A stretch of 64,000 nt of DNA from Acinetobacter populi. Its GTDB lineage: Bacteria; Pseudomonadota; Gammaproteobacteria; Pseudomonadales; Moraxellaceae. Positions within the stretch are counted from its first letter, which is position 1, and each line of letters begins with the position of its first letter. The stretch is taken from positions 434,001 through 498,000 of the forward strand of contig NZ_NEXX01000001.1 in the NCBI RefSeq assembly GCF_002174125.1, read 5' to 3'. Made by a program: the position numbers and the translations under genes. Below, piece after piece: positions 54,649-64,000 of the stretch. The notes below the pieces were generated by a model. The model did not search any database. It saw only the letters and a program-made list of their open reading frames with translations, and had not been told where the DNA came from.

Positions 54649-57600
54649 TTAACCCAAGAACTTACGTGCATTCCTAAACATTCTTAACCATGCACCATCT
54701 TCTTGCCAATCCTCTGGTTTCCACGAATGTTGCAAAGCACGGAAATTACGTTCCGGATGCGGCATCATAATGGTGGCACGACCATCTTTGGAGGTCACAC
54801 CCGTAATCGCCTCAGGTGAACCATTTGGATTGAGCGGGTATTGCTGAGTGGGATTGCCATGACTATCGACATAACGCAAAGTCACCTGATTGCCTGCATT
54901 TAAAGCAGACAGTTTGGCATCTGTTGCCACTACGCGACCTTCGCCATGCGCCACTGCAATCGGTAAAATCGAACCTTGCATGTCTTCAAGTAATACCGAG
55001 ACCGATTTTTCTACACGAACATTGACACTACGTGCTTCAAAAACTTCTGAGGTATTACGGTGGAAACGTGGCCAGTCTTCTGCACCCGGAATGAGTGGTG
55101 CAAGTTGTGACAGCATTTGACAACCGTTACAGATCCCTAAACTAAAGGTTTCATCACGATGGAAGAATTTTTCAAACTGGTCACGTAATTTGCTATTGAA
55201 CAATACAGATTTTGCCCAGCCACCGCCTGCACCCAACACATCGCCGTAAGAGAAACCGCCACATGCCACCAAACCTTCAAATTCATCAAGGCTAATACGA
55301 CCAGCCAGTAAGTCACTCATATGAATATCAATGGTATTAAAGCCAACTTTATCAAAAGCTGCCGCCATTTCCACATGACCATTAACACCCTGCTCACGCA
55401 GAATAGCCATATTTGGACGACGTAAATTGATATAAGGTGCTTCAATTTCTTCATTTAAATCAAACGTCGCTTGAGCAATTAAACCTTGATGTGCTTGATC
55501 GGCAATCAAAGCAAATTCCTGATCTGCTGTTTCGCTATTATCACGCAAACGTTGAATCTGATGTGACACTTCTGTCCAGGCTTGTTGTAACTCGGCACGA
55601 TCAAGTGTTAAATCATTAATCTTAAGTTGGTCACTGTGATTCACTTGACCAATCAAACTAATGGCATCTTTTAAGCTTGATTGTGCAATTTCTGCCTGTA
55701 AGCTTTGCCAATCCTCTGTCTTGATTTGTAATACTGCGCCAATTTCTTCGGCAAACAGACTTTCAATACTTTGTGGTTGTAATGCCACACCAAGACGTGA
55801 AGCAAACATCATTTCTGCCACAGTCGCCAGTAAGCCACCATCACCAATGTCATGATAAGCCTGAATCAGACCACGATTATTCCAGTCCTGAATCAAGGCA
55901 AAGAAATCTTTTAAATCCTCAAAAGAATCCACATCTGGCGCAGTTGTACCAATGGCTTTATAGACTTGCGTCAAAATGGATGCGCCTAACCGGAATTGAC
56001 CTTTGGATAAATCAATACGCACCAGTACAGAGCCATCAATAGCCTTTAATTCCGGCGTTAAAGTTTTACGTACATCATTAACAGGTGCAAAGGCAGTAAT
56101 GACCAGCGACATCGGTGAAGTGACTGATTTGTCTTCACCCTCATCATTCCATGTGGTTCGCATAGACAATGAATCTTTACCAACAGGAATGGCAATGCCT
56201 AATGCCGGACAGATTTCCATACCCACGGTTTTTACCGCTTCAAACAGGGCCTGATCTTCACCTTTTTGCCCTGCTGCTGCCATCCAGTTGGCAGATAATT
56301 TGATGTCGCCCAATTGTTCAATATTGGCACAAGCAATATTACTGATGGCTTCTGCCACAGCTAAACGTGCCGAAGCAGCAGGATTTAACAATGCTACAGG
56401 TGGACGCTCACCCATCGCCATCGCTTCACCAGTAAAGCCTTGCAAACTGGTCGTGGTCACCGCAGCATCTGCGACAGGCACTTGCCAGCGTCCAACCATT
56501 TGATCACGAGCCACCATACCAGTAATAGAACGGTCACCAATGGTAATTAAAAATGATTTTGAAGCTACAGTCGGATTTTTTAATACACGGAAAATCGCAT
56601 CTTTTAGATCGACTTTGGCAACATCAAACGCATTGCCCTGACGCTCAATACTGTCATAAGCACGTTGCATACGCGGTGTACCACCGAGCAATACCTGCAT
56701 CGGCATATCTACCGCATTATTTTCAAATAATGGGTCTTCTACAGTTAAATGACGCGCTTCAGTTGCTTCACCCAATACGGCAAACGGACAACGTTCACGT
56801 TTACAAATAGATTCAAATAATGGCAATGATTTTGGATGGATTGCCAACACATAACGTTCTTGCGCTTCATTCGACCAGATTTCCATCGGTGACATGCCCG
56901 GCTCAAGCGATGGAATTTTACGTAAGTTCAGCACTGCACCAAGTTCGTGGTCATTGACCAGTTCTGGCATGGCATTAGAAATTCCACCCGCACCGACATC
57001 ATGCACAGAAACAATCGGGTTGGCATCTTCCATACGCCAGCAAGTATCAATCACTTCCTGACAACGACGTTCCATTTCCGGATTTTCCCGTTGTACCGAG
57101 GCAAAATCCAGATTTTCGCCCATGGTACCACTATCTACCGATGAAGCTGCACCACCACCCAGACCAATCAACATGGCTGGACCACCCAGTACAATCAATA
57201 AATCACCCGGTTGAATGGCGTCTTTTTCCACATGATCTGGACGGATATTACCGTAACCGCCAGCGATCATAATCGGTTTATGAAAGCCCTTAACTTCACC
57301 ATTGACCTTTTGTTCAAAAGTACGGAAATAACCATTTAGATTCGGACGACCAAATTCATTATTAAAGGCTGCGCCACCAAGTGGTCCATCTATCATAATC
57401 TGTAATGGTGATGCCATCCGTGAAGGTTTGCCATATTGATCTTCCCATGGTTGTTCAAAACCCGGAATATTCAAATTGGAAACGGTAAAACCAGTTAAAC
57501 CTGCTTTAGGTTTACCACCACGACCTGTTGCGCCTTCATCACGAATTTCACCACCAGACCCTGTTGCTGCACCTGCAAATGGTGAAATGGCGGTTGGATG

Positions 57601-58482
57601 GTTATGGGTTTCCACTTTCATCAGGATATGGGCGGCCTGACTTTTATATTTATAGACATAATGTCCGTTTTCATCGGCTTTTGGATAAAAACGCATGGTG
57701 TCATAGCCTACAATCACCGAAGCATTGTCTTTATAAGCGGACAATACATCTGCCGGTGATTCCTTATAGGTATTTTTAATCATCTGGAACAAGGATAATG
57801 GTTGTTTTTCACCATCAATGGTCCACTCTGCATTAAAGATTTTATGTCGGCAGTGTTCCGAGTTGGCCTGTGCAAACATCATCAATTCGATGTCATGCGG
57901 ATTACGCCCCAGTTTGGTAAAGGCATCGGTTAAGTAATCAATTTCTTCATCAGATAAAGCAAAACCAAACTCACTGTTGGCCTGAACCAGCGCCTGTTTG
58001 CCCTGTCCCAAAATATCAATACTATTTAGAGGCTTAGGATCAGTTTCATTAAACAATGCCTTGGCATCATCAATTTGGGCAAAGACTGTTTCAGTCATGC
58101 GGTCATGTAATGCCAGCTTGACTTCATTAGAGATATTCTTCACACCTTTGAGCGTATATAAAATACCTCGCTCCAGACGATGTACAGGAGTATTACAATT
58201 CTGAAAAATATCGGTAGCTTTAGAAGACCAAGGTGAAATTGTGCCCACACGCGGGGTCACTAAAATTTGTACTTCATCACTTGCTGCCTGACGCAGCTCA
58301 AAAGATGAACCATCATTTAACAGTTGCAATGCAGATTGCTGCTGCCCTTCGTTAAGTGCTTGATCAAACAAATAAACCCATTGGCTATCTATAGATTGAA
58401 CAGAACTAATTGACGCTAGACGTGATAATAGTTGAGTTTTCTTAAATGCAGAATGTGCTGACGCACCGGCCACGATAAACAT
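54649..58482 (-). CDS. purL: Phosphoribosylformylglycinamidine synthase
   Basis: A large single-chain enzyme of about 1277 residues converting FGAR and glutamine to FGAM in purine synthesis. The start is the ATG at 58482 ([18 protein letters not shown], the conserved N-terminus); the frame extends 22 codons further without similarity to the family. Blocks include [38 protein letters not shown], the PurM-like domains and the C-terminal glutaminase domain with [11 protein letters not shown] (nucleophilic Cys) and the His-Glu of [12 protein letters not shown]. No break is seen across the whole length. Confidence 0.97.
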   Translation of the reverse strand: MFIVAGASAHSAFKKTQLLSRLASISSVQSIDSQWVYLFDQALNEGQQQSALQLLNDGSSFELRQAASDEVQILVTPRVGTISPWSSKATDIFQNCNTPVHRLERGILYTLKGVKNISNEVKLALHDRMTETVFAQIDDAKALFNETDPKPLNSIDILGQGKQALVQANSEFGFALSDEEIDYLTDAFTKLGRNPHDIELMMFAQANSEHCRHKIFNAEWTIDGEKQPLSLFQMIKNTYKESPADVLSAYKDNASVIVGYDTMRFYPKADENGHYVYKYKSQAAHILMKVETHNHPTAISPFAGAATGSGGEIRDEGATGRGGKPKAGLTGFTVSNLNIPGFEQPWEDQYGKPSRMASPLQIMIDGPLGGAAFNNEFGRPNLNGYFRTFEQKVNGEVKGFHKPIMIAGGYGNIRPDHVEKDAIQPGDLLIVLGGPAMLIGLGGGAASSVDSGTMGENLDFASVQRENPEMERRCQEVIDTCWRMEDANPIVSVHDVGAGGISNAMPELVNDHELGAVLNLRKIPSLEPGMSPMEIWSNEAQERYVLAIHPKSLPLFESICKRERCPFAVLGEATEARHLTVEDPLFENNAVDMPMQVLLGGTPRMQRAYDSIERQGNAFDVAKVDLKDAIFRVLKNPTVASKSFLITIGDRSITGMVARDQMVGRWQVPVADAAVTTTSLQGFTGEAMAMGERPPVALLNPAASARLAVAEAISNIACANIEQLGDIKLSANWMAAAGQKGEDQALFEAVKTVGMEICPALGIAIPVGKDSLSMRTTWNDEGEDKSVTSPMSLVITAFAPVNDVRKTLTPELKAIDGSVLVRIDLSKGQFRLGASILTQVYKAIGTTAPDVDSFEDLKDFFALIQDWNNRGLIQAYHDIGDGGLLATVAEMMFASRLGVALQPQSIESLFAEEIGAVLQIKTEDWQSLQAEIAQSSLKDAISLIGQVNHSDQLKINDLTLDRAELQQAWTEVSHQIQRLRDNSETADQEFALIADQAHQGLIAQATFDLNEEIEAPYINLRRPNMAILREQGVNGHVEMAAAFDKVGFNTIDIHMSDLLAGRISLDEFEGLVACGGFSYGDVLGAGGGWAKSVLFNSKLRDQFEKFFHRDETFSLGICNGCQMLSQLAPLIPGAEDWPRFHRNTSEVFEARSVNVRVEKSVSVLLEDMQGSILPIAVAHGEGRVVATDAKLSALNAGNQVTLRYVDSHGNPTQQYPLNPNGSPEAITGVTSKDGRATIMMPHPERNFRALQHSWKPEDWQEDGAWLRMFRNARKFLG

Positions 58483-59011
58483 GTTGATTTTGGCTCCACG
58501 GGCAGGTCTTTTGAACCTAAGCGCAATGTGACTAGGATAAGAACGCATATTCTACTGTGAAATACCACTTTGAGCTAGGTTTTCACAACAATTTCATGCG
58601 TTCATAGATGTTGATCACCATTTCTGGCGCAAATACCATCCAATCCATGCCGGCCATCCTGAAAAGACACATTCAAATAAAAGAAATTTAGATTTGCACG
58701 AACGAATCAGCACAAATCCAAAATTCAAAAAGTGTCATTATTGTTATTTTGCATCACAGACAATGCCTTCTTTCTTTATAGTTAACATAAATAAGGCTGA
58801 CCATTCTTCTGTTGGGAGTACAATAACCCAACTTTATAATTTTGAAAAATTAGAAGATTTTATATATTTTGCTTATTTTTTGCTAAGTCATATTTAAGCA
58901 CAAAAAATCTAATAATCTTATATTTTAAAATTTCCCAACCTTATAAACGCTTACCACGAAAACAAATTGCCGTTGCCTGCCCCACTTTCAAACAAAAAAA
59001 GAAGTTTCCAT
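58483..59011. other. Intergenic region upstream of purL
   Basis: A 529-bp AT-rich gap between purL and the IclR gene, both minus strand. A 24-codon minus-strand ORF at 58583-58657 (AGMDWMVFAPEMVINIYERM...) and a 44-codon plus-strand ORF at 58763-58897 (PSFFIVNINKADHSSVGSTI...) are the only ones with protein-like composition; neither has a good ribosome site. The purL promoter must be here, but I see no clear -35/-10 pair and no recognisable riboswitch. Confidence 0.4.
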
Positions 59012-59785
59012 TTAAAATACCGGTTCAGCCTCGATTTCCAGACTTTTTTGTTCAATGACCTGTGTTAATTGTTTTAACATCACCGCAATCTTATCGATAT
59101 TCATAAATTCAAAACGATTGCTTGATGCCACAATGGTTAAGGCCAGCGGTGCTTCTTTATGTGAATATCTTAAAGGAACAGATAGACTGGATACATTCGG
59201 ACTTAACTCACCATTGGATACATAATAACCCTGTTTCTTTACCTGACGCATGAGCTGGATAAACTCCTGCTCGTCCTTGGCAAAACCACTGTGTTGTAAG
59301 TCTTCAGCTAAAAAATGATAATACTCAATCTGCTGTTTTTTCGATAAATATGCCAAAATAATCTTGGCCGATGAGCCCGCCGTTAATGGTCTGGGGCAGC
59401 CCCGTCCATACATCAAATGTTCATTATGGATAAAGGACTCATGATGTACATCAATACAATGCTGTCCATCTAATGCTGTAAGCAAGCACAACATTTCTGT
59501 GCGTTGTACCACTTCTTGCATCATCGGAATACACATTTTAATCAAGGGATCTGTCGTACGGGAAATATAATCCAGTACAGCAACTTTTGAACCGAGTACA
59601 TAATCCCCAACATTACCGGTGGCTTTTTTGAGTAGTCCGGCATCTACCAGTTCTTTTAAATAACGATAGCCCATCGGTTTGGATACACCCAATTCCAGGC
59701 AGATCATATCGACATTAATGACGGATTGCCGAATCGAAAATAAATCAAGAATCGTTAAAATTTTTGAAAAACTGGATGTACTCAT
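59012..59785 (-). CDS. IclR-family transcriptional regulator
   Basis: A 257-residue regulator with an N-terminal winged helix (FSKILTILDLFSIRQSVINVDMICLELGVSKPMGYRYLKEL) and a C-terminal effector-binding GAF-like domain containing GSSAKIILAYLSKKQQ and the GELSPNVSSLSVPL segment. IclR proteins commonly control aromatic-acid degradation or efflux. It is divergent from the FUSC/DUF1656/HlyD efflux operon, the obvious target; the effector is unknown. Confidence 0.92.
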   Translation of the reverse strand: MSTSSFSKILTILDLFSIRQSVINVDMICLELGVSKPMGYRYLKELVDAGLLKKATGNVGDYVLGSKVAVLDYISRTTDPLIKMCIPMMQEVVQRTEMLCLLTALDGQHCIDVHHESFIHNEHLMYGRGCPRPLTAGSSAKIILAYLSKKQQIEYYHFLAEDLQHSGFAKDEQEFIQLMRQVKKQGYYVSNGELSPNVSSLSVPLRYSHKEAPLALTIVASSNRFEFMNIDKIAVMLKQLTQVIEQKSLEIEAEPVF

Positions 59786-59922
59786 TTTTTATCTTCCCGG
59801 TTAAAGGGGCCTGCTTAAACGCTTAACTTTGTTAAAGAATAGCATAGCAATGAGAGAAATTATTATCACAATCTAAAATCCATCAAATTTTTATGCATTT
59901 TTATCATATAAAGATATTTATA

Positions 59923-59951
59923 TTGACAAATACCTTTGTTCAACACAAAAT
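59923..59951 (+). promoter_or_regulatory. Probable promoter of the FUSC efflux operon
   Basis: A consensus TTGACA at 59923-59928, a 17-bp spacer and CAAAAT at 59946-59951 (4 of 6 matches), 80 bp before the FUSC start. The IclR regulator probably binds in this divergent region (59786-60030), but I could not define its operator. Confidence 0.45.
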
Positions 59952-60030
59952 ATGCAGCATATTATCTCAAACATTAAATTATAGGGCCTTATTTTCCTTT
60001 TTAAGGACAAATAACCGCAAAGACAACATT

Positions 60031-62124
60031 ATGCTTCTGACTAAACAATTGCTGACTTTTCGTCCCAGCAAAGCAGATCTTATTTTTGCCTGCAAAACAT
60101 TTATTGCAGCCATGTTGTCGCTCTATATTGCATTTTCGCTGGATTTAGCCTACCCAATGTGGGCAATTGGCACAGTACTTATTATTGCCAGCCCCTATTC
60201 CGGCATGGTCTCCTCAAAATGTTTATATCGTTTGTTAGGAACAGTCATCGGCGCCGGATTGGCTTTACTTTTTACGCCATTTCTGATTAATACACCTTGG
60301 CTATTTACGGCTGTCCTCGCCTTATGGACCGGTTTTTGTCTTTATATCTCCATGCTAGATCGTACACCACGCAGCTATTTATTTATGTTGGCGGGTTATA
60401 CCTCGGTCATGGTGGTATGTAATGCAATCAATAGTATCGAAACCACCAGTATTTGGGACATCGCTCTGGGACGTGTGCTGGAAATTTCGATTGCGGTGAT
60501 CTGTAGTGCTGTGGTTTCTGCCACAATCTTTCCTGTGCATTTGGGCACAATACTTCAGCAACGTGTAGAAAAAGCCCTGAATGACACCCGCGATGTATTC
60601 GATCAAATTTTTCAGCAGCCGCACGCATCTAATTACACCGAGCTACTTTCAGCCATTAATCGTGACAGCAATGATATTCACGGACTGGCCGTGCATTTGT
60701 CCTATGAAAAAGGTGATTTAAAAGGCATGACCAAGCCTTTACAAGAAATGTTGCATCAATTTTCTCTGGTGTTGTTAAATCTGGTTGCAATCTCTCAACG
60801 CTTAAATCAATTGGATCAACTTGAGCCTGATTTGCGACAAGCTTTATTACCGTTGCATGATCAAACCGTCGGTTTTTTGCAACAAACACCAGATTTAAAT
60901 CTACATCGAACCGACTTGTTGCCACATGATTTTGATGCACAATTTAGCCAAATTATAAATCAAGCCTCGTCAACATCTGCCAAAGTGGTATTGGAAAGCT
61001 TGAAAATGGATATGCGTCACTTTATCCAGAATGTATATACGGTAAAGTGTATCTGGTATTTGATTCAGCACGGCGAAAAAAAACTGCCGGAATTTATTAC
61101 CCCGCTAACCACAAAATACCCCAGCCTGCATCGTGACACGGGCATGGCAGAACGTGGTGCACTGGCAGCAATGCTGGCAATTTTCACCTCATTTGGCTTA
61201 TGGATTTATTCAGGCTGGCAAGCAGGTTATATGATGGCACAGCTTGCCGCAGTATCTGCTTGTATTCTGACTGCCATGGATAATCCTGTACCGGCATTGA
61301 AGCTGTTTGTTCGTGCCAGTATTTATGCCTCAATCATGGTATTGATTTATGTTTTTGTGATTTTCCCTGAAGTCAAAGCATTCTGGCAATTAGCTGTAGT
61401 GTTGGCCCCTGCCATCATCTATTCTGTCTGCCTGTATCCACATCCGCCATTAAGTGGTTTGGGCATCCCCTTTACTATCAATCTGATTATGGCGCTCAAC
61501 CTACAGAACCATTATCAGATGAGTGCCATTCCCCTGATTGACGCTTCTCTGGCAGGTATTGCAGGTCCTGTTATTGCAATCTTAGCATTGTACTTTATCC
61601 GCTCAATTTCTCCGGACACCAGTGCCAAACGTTTATTGTCTGCTCATTTTCAGGCAATGCGCGAAACGATTTATTTACCTTTTGGGACAGCCTTTAAGAT
61701 TCATTTACGCGGTATGTTAGATCGGATTGGTATCCTCAATAGCAAAATTGTCGAGTCTACAGACCTGAAAAAAGCCATGAATGATGCGCTGATTGAAACC
61801 AGCACCAGTATTGATCTGGCACGGCTGGATGAACTGGCAAAACATCAAAATATGCCATTGGCTGTGACGCAACAGATTAGACAATTACAGTCATTGTTTG
61901 ATCAGGAATTTCAACAGCAGGAAAAAAATATTGAGGTTCAATTTGATGAATCTCCATTGATTTTAAATTGTCTAACCACCTTGCAAGATTTATCCAGCCA
62001 GATTAATGACCAAATGCTACAACAGCGTTTATGGATCAGTTTAAACAATATCCGCTACAGTTTTTGTCATTCTGCCCCCGTAATTCCGACACCAAATTCA
62101 ATGGCAATGGGTAATGGCATATGA
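60031..62124 (+). CDS. FUSC-family inner-membrane efflux protein (AaeB-like)
   Basis: About 697 residues. The start MLLTKQLLTFRPSKADLIFACKTF at 60031 is the normal FUSC N-terminus; the frame continues 46 codons upstream through the promoter, which I discard. Two halves each carry a bundle of about five to six membrane helices (residues about 25-170 and 375-510), separated and followed by soluble helical regions, as in AaeB/YhcP and fusaric-acid-resistance proteins. It likely exports aromatic carboxylic acids together with the HlyD adaptor encoded downstream. The stop overlaps the DUF1656 start by 4 bp. Confidence 0.9.
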   Translation: MLLTKQLLTFRPSKADLIFACKTFIAAMLSLYIAFSLDLAYPMWAIGTVLIIASPYSGMVSSKCLYRLLGTVIGAGLALLFTPFLINTPWLFTAVLALWTGFCLYISMLDRTPRSYLFMLAGYTSVMVVCNAINSIETTSIWDIALGRVLEISIAVICSAVVSATIFPVHLGTILQQRVEKALNDTRDVFDQIFQQPHASNYTELLSAINRDSNDIHGLAVHLSYEKGDLKGMTKPLQEMLHQFSLVLLNLVAISQRLNQLDQLEPDLRQALLPLHDQTVGFLQQTPDLNLHRTDLLPHDFDAQFSQIINQASSTSAKVVLESLKMDMRHFIQNVYTVKCIWYLIQHGEKKLPEFITPLTTKYPSLHRDTGMAERGALAAMLAIFTSFGLWIYSGWQAGYMMAQLAAVSACILTAMDNPVPALKLFVRASIYASIMVLIYVFVIFPEVKAFWQLAVVLAPAIIYSVCLYPHPPLSGLGIPFTINLIMALNLQNHYQMSAIPLIDASLAGIAGPVIAILALYFIRSISPDTSAKRLLSAHFQAMRETIYLPFGTAFKIHLRGMLDRIGILNSKIVESTDLKKAMNDALIETSTSIDLARLDELAKHQNMPLAVTQQIRQLQSLFDQEFQQQEKNIEVQFDESPLILNCLTTLQDLSSQINDQMLQQRLWISLNNIRYSFCHSAPVIPTPNSMAMGNGI

Positions 62125-62330
62125 GTGAAATTAATCTTTATGGTGTGTATGTTCCTGTTCTTTTATTACAGGCTGCTGTTGCCTATCTGGTTTTTTCTTT
62201 CTCCAATCGTTGGGTAGACCGATTAAACCATCAGGGCTGGATTTTATATCCCAATATTTTTTATTTGTGCTGGTATTTCGTGTGCTTATGCGCAATACAT
62301 TATCTTTATCTGTTGTGTTTTGCTGTGTAA
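62121..62330 (+). CDS. DUF1656 small membrane protein (AaeX-like)
   Basis: A 69-residue protein with two hydrophobic helices (PVLLLQAAVAYLVFSF and YLCWYFVCLCAIHYLYLLCF) and the family start SEINLYGVYVP. DUF1656 (AaeX) proteins accompany AaeA/AaeB-type efflux systems; their exact role is not known. It overlaps the FUSC gene by 4 bp and lies 33 bp before the HlyD gene, in the middle of the operon. Confidence 0.92.
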   Translation: MSEINLYGVYVPVLLLQAAVAYLVFSFSNRWVDRLNHQGWILYPNIFYLCWYFVCLCAIHYLYLLCFAV

Positions 62331-62363
62331 TCGCCCGCAAAATAGATTAAATTAGGCTTGGAA

Positions 62364-63374
62364 ATGAGAGAGAAAACAACTTTAGACCTGAAAAAAATGT
62401 TACGCCCCATCATTTTGGGTATTGTTATGCTCATTGCGTTATTCACCATTATTCATTTATGGCGTTATTACAATAATGAACCTTGGACACGTGATGGTCG
62501 GGTTCGTGCAGATGTGATTAACGTTGCCTCCGATATTTCCGGATTGGTTACCGAAGTTTTGGTACAGGACAACCAGACAGTAAAACAAGGTCAAGTGCTG
62601 TTTAAAATTGATATTGCCCGTCAACAACTCGCTGTGCAGCAAGCCCAGTCAGACCTTGCCAAAGCCAAAGCCGCACTGGCACAAGCCGAAGCCAATGTCG
62701 CCGTTGCCAATGCCAATATCGTCAAAACTCAAGCCAACATTCAACTTGCTGACAAAAATGCAAATCGTTATGCCAGTTTAATGAATGGTGCAATTTCCAA
62801 ACAGGAACAGGATCAGATTTTTGCCACACGCGATCAGTCTCATGCCGAATATACTCAAATGCAAGCGGCACTCAAACAGGCTCAAGCCACGGTAAAACAG
62901 CAACAAGCATTGGTGGTGGTTGCCGAAAATAATTTAGATTTGGCCAAACTAAATATGAACCGATCCAAAGTCGTCGCACCTGCCGATGGTACGTTATCCA
63001 ACTTCTCACTACGAGTCGGCAATTATGTACAAACCGGACAAGCCATTGCTGCCTTGGTTGACCGTCAGCAAATGTATGTCGTGGGTTATTTTGAAGAAAC
63101 CAAACTGAATAAAATTCATATTGGAGATACCGCCAGTGTGCAATTGATGGGTGATAGCGAACAGCTCAAAGGCCATGTACAAGGCATTGCTTCCGGCATT
63201 GAAGATCGTGAACGCACAACCAGTTCTGGTTTACTGGCCAATGTCAACCCGACTTTTACTTGGGTACGTCTGGCTCAGCGAGTTCCGGTCAAAATTGTTC
63301 TGGATCAGGTACCTAGCAATTCCCTCGCCTTCGTTGCTGGTCGGACAGCAACCGTTAAAATTCTGGAAAAATAA
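62364..63374 (+). CDS. HlyD-family efflux adaptor (AaeA/EmrA-like)
   Basis: About 336 residues from the ATG at 62364, which has AGG 7 bases upstream; a TTG at 62358 is in frame. One N-terminal membrane helix (LRPIILGIVMLIALFTIIHLW) is followed by a lipoyl half (VASDISGLVTEVLVQDNQTVKQGQVLFKI), a long alpha-helical hairpin rich in Ala and Gln, the second lipoyl half (VVAPADGTLSNFSLRVGNYV) and a beta barrel with TSSGLLANVNPTFTWVRLAQRVPV, typical of AaeA. Last gene of the operon. Confidence 0.92.
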   Translation: MREKTTLDLKKMLRPIILGIVMLIALFTIIHLWRYYNNEPWTRDGRVRADVINVASDISGLVTEVLVQDNQTVKQGQVLFKIDIARQQLAVQQAQSDLAKAKAALAQAEANVAVANANIVKTQANIQLADKNANRYASLMNGAISKQEQDQIFATRDQSHAEYTQMQAALKQAQATVKQQQALVVVAENNLDLAKLNMNRSKVVAPADGTLSNFSLRVGNYVQTGQAIAALVDRQQMYVVGYFEETKLNKIHIGDTASVQLMGDSEQLKGHVQGIASGIEDRERTTSSGLLANVNPTFTWVRLAQRVPVKIVLDQVPSNSLAFVAGRTATVKILEK

Positions 63375-63416
63375 ACAACAATAATAAAATTCAACCGCTT
63401 TCTAAGTTTCCCTCTG

Positions 63417-63457
63417 CGCCTAATCAGATTTGCAACGTCTGGCTAGGCGTTTTTTTT
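63417..63457 (+). terminator. Terminator of the FUSC-DUF1656-HlyD operon
   Basis: A 12-bp stem with one mismatch and one G-T pair (CGCCTAATCAGA / TCTGGCTAGGCG), a 9-base loop and an eight-T run, 43 bp after the HlyD stop. Confidence 0.85.
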
Positions 63458-63546
63458 GCGTCGAGCTATGTCGTGATAGAGATGCAAAAATATAAAATCC
63501 ATGACATGATCTCTTTCTATAAAGAAATAAATAGAGTATAGAATAT

Positions 63547-64000
63547 ATGCCGAATCAAATGGATTGGGTCAATTTACTGGCAGCATCCCGTTTGGGAAGT
63601 AAAAAAAGCTCCAGAGAACAAGCACGTAGCCCCTTTCACAAAGACTATGACCGAATTATTTTTTCACAAAGTTTCAGGCAACTCAATCGTAAAACGCAGG
63701 TCCACCCCTTAACCCAGCATGACGGGATTCATACTCGGTTGACACATTCACTTGAAGTTTCCTGTATTGGTCGCTCACTTGGCATGCTGGCAGCAGAAAA
63801 AATAGAAAAATACTTACCAGCATGGATTAGCCCTGCCGATGTCGGGGCGATTATTCAAGCCGCATGTCTGGCGCATGATATTGGTAATCCGCCCTTTGGT
63901 CATGCCGGTGAATATGCTATTCGCGACTGGTTCGATCAGACCTATCATGCCAAACCCTACTTGTTTAGCGAAGAACAATGGGCCGATTTACGTCAGTTTG
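63547..64000 (+). CDS. dgt: Deoxyguanosinetriphosphate triphosphohydrolase, 3' truncated
   Basis: The frame opens at ATG 63547 and runs off the right edge, giving about 151 residues. It shows the dGTPase N-terminus: [39 protein letters not shown], then [18 protein letters not shown] and the HD metal motif [15 protein letters not shown]. The enzyme hydrolyses dGTP (or other dNTPs) to the nucleoside and triphosphate. Another ATG at 63559 could be the start. The C-terminal two thirds lie outside the window. Confidence 0.9.
   Translation, partial: MPNQMDWVNLLAASRLGSKKSSREQARSPFHKDYDRIIFSQSFRQLNRKTQVHPLTQHDGIHTRLTHSLEVSCIGRSLGMLAAEKIEKYLPAWISPADVGAIIQAACLAHDIGNPPFGHAGEYAIRDWFDQTYHAKPYLFSEEQWADLRQF

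Noticed and set aside
58694..58897. Plus-strand ORF of 67 codons between purL and the IclR gene
   Set aside because: It starts at TTG with no ribosome site. A shorter 44-codon version from an ATG at 58763 looks slightly protein-like, but there is no promoter or site to support it.

Overview
The window looks like a chromosomal segment of a moderately AT-rich gammaproteobacterium of the Moraxellaceae, most likely Acinetobacter or a close relative. This is inference from gene content: the run pdxJ-recO-(small lipoprotein)-era-rnc-DUF4845-lepB-lepA, the nadB/degP pair, FilF-like secreted proteins, the capsule-type galU-ugd-pgi/pgm set with its unusual Ugd, and the PurL N-terminus. No rRNA, tRNA, CRISPR array or transposase gene was seen.

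Layout. 1-4113: an RND efflux adaptor (cut by the left edge) and its inner-membrane pump. 4342-6057: proS. 6235-13085 (minus): four consecutive genes for secreted proteins sharing one short N-terminal motif, one of them FilF-like. 13367-25289, mostly minus: housekeeping and envelope genes (dcd, rpe, an M48 protease plus DUF898 membrane protein, fghA, a C13 protease, rsmJ, uppP, tsaB, a gamma-carbonic-anhydrase-like protein, two Nudix hydrolases, ispA, yjdM). 25600-29677: a secreted metallo-beta-lactamase-fold protein, an isolated prpF, a YegP-type protein and a DUF1176 protein. 29833-37709 (minus): miaE, then the pdxJ-to-lepA block and a thioesterase. 37790-43099: sugar-nucleotide genes pgi, ugd, galU and the divergent pgm. 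43351-49008: degP, nadB, a LysR regulator, a small membrane protein and an MFS transporter.

48943-54526 is the accessory region. Two direct repeats of 209 bp, about 94% identical by eye, flank an AT-rich insert encoding a 2OG-Fe(II) amino-acid dioxygenase, a fold-type I PLP enzyme, the amino-acid exporter AzlCD and an AraC regulator. The left repeat holds the end of the intact MFS gene and a dead parE fragment; the right repeat holds a 22-codon MFS tail and the end of an intact parE. The antitoxin gene of that parE carries both a nonsense codon and a frameshift. A RidA-family gene follows. I read the insert as an acquired cassette that hydroxylates (and perhaps further modifies) an amino acid and exports the product. 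It is the best candidate here for an undescribed system.

54649-64000: purL, then an IclR regulator divergent from an aromatic-acid-type efflux operon (FUSC, DUF1656, HlyD), and the start of dgt, cut by the right edge. Coordinates were read by hand; domain names are from memory of families, with no database search.
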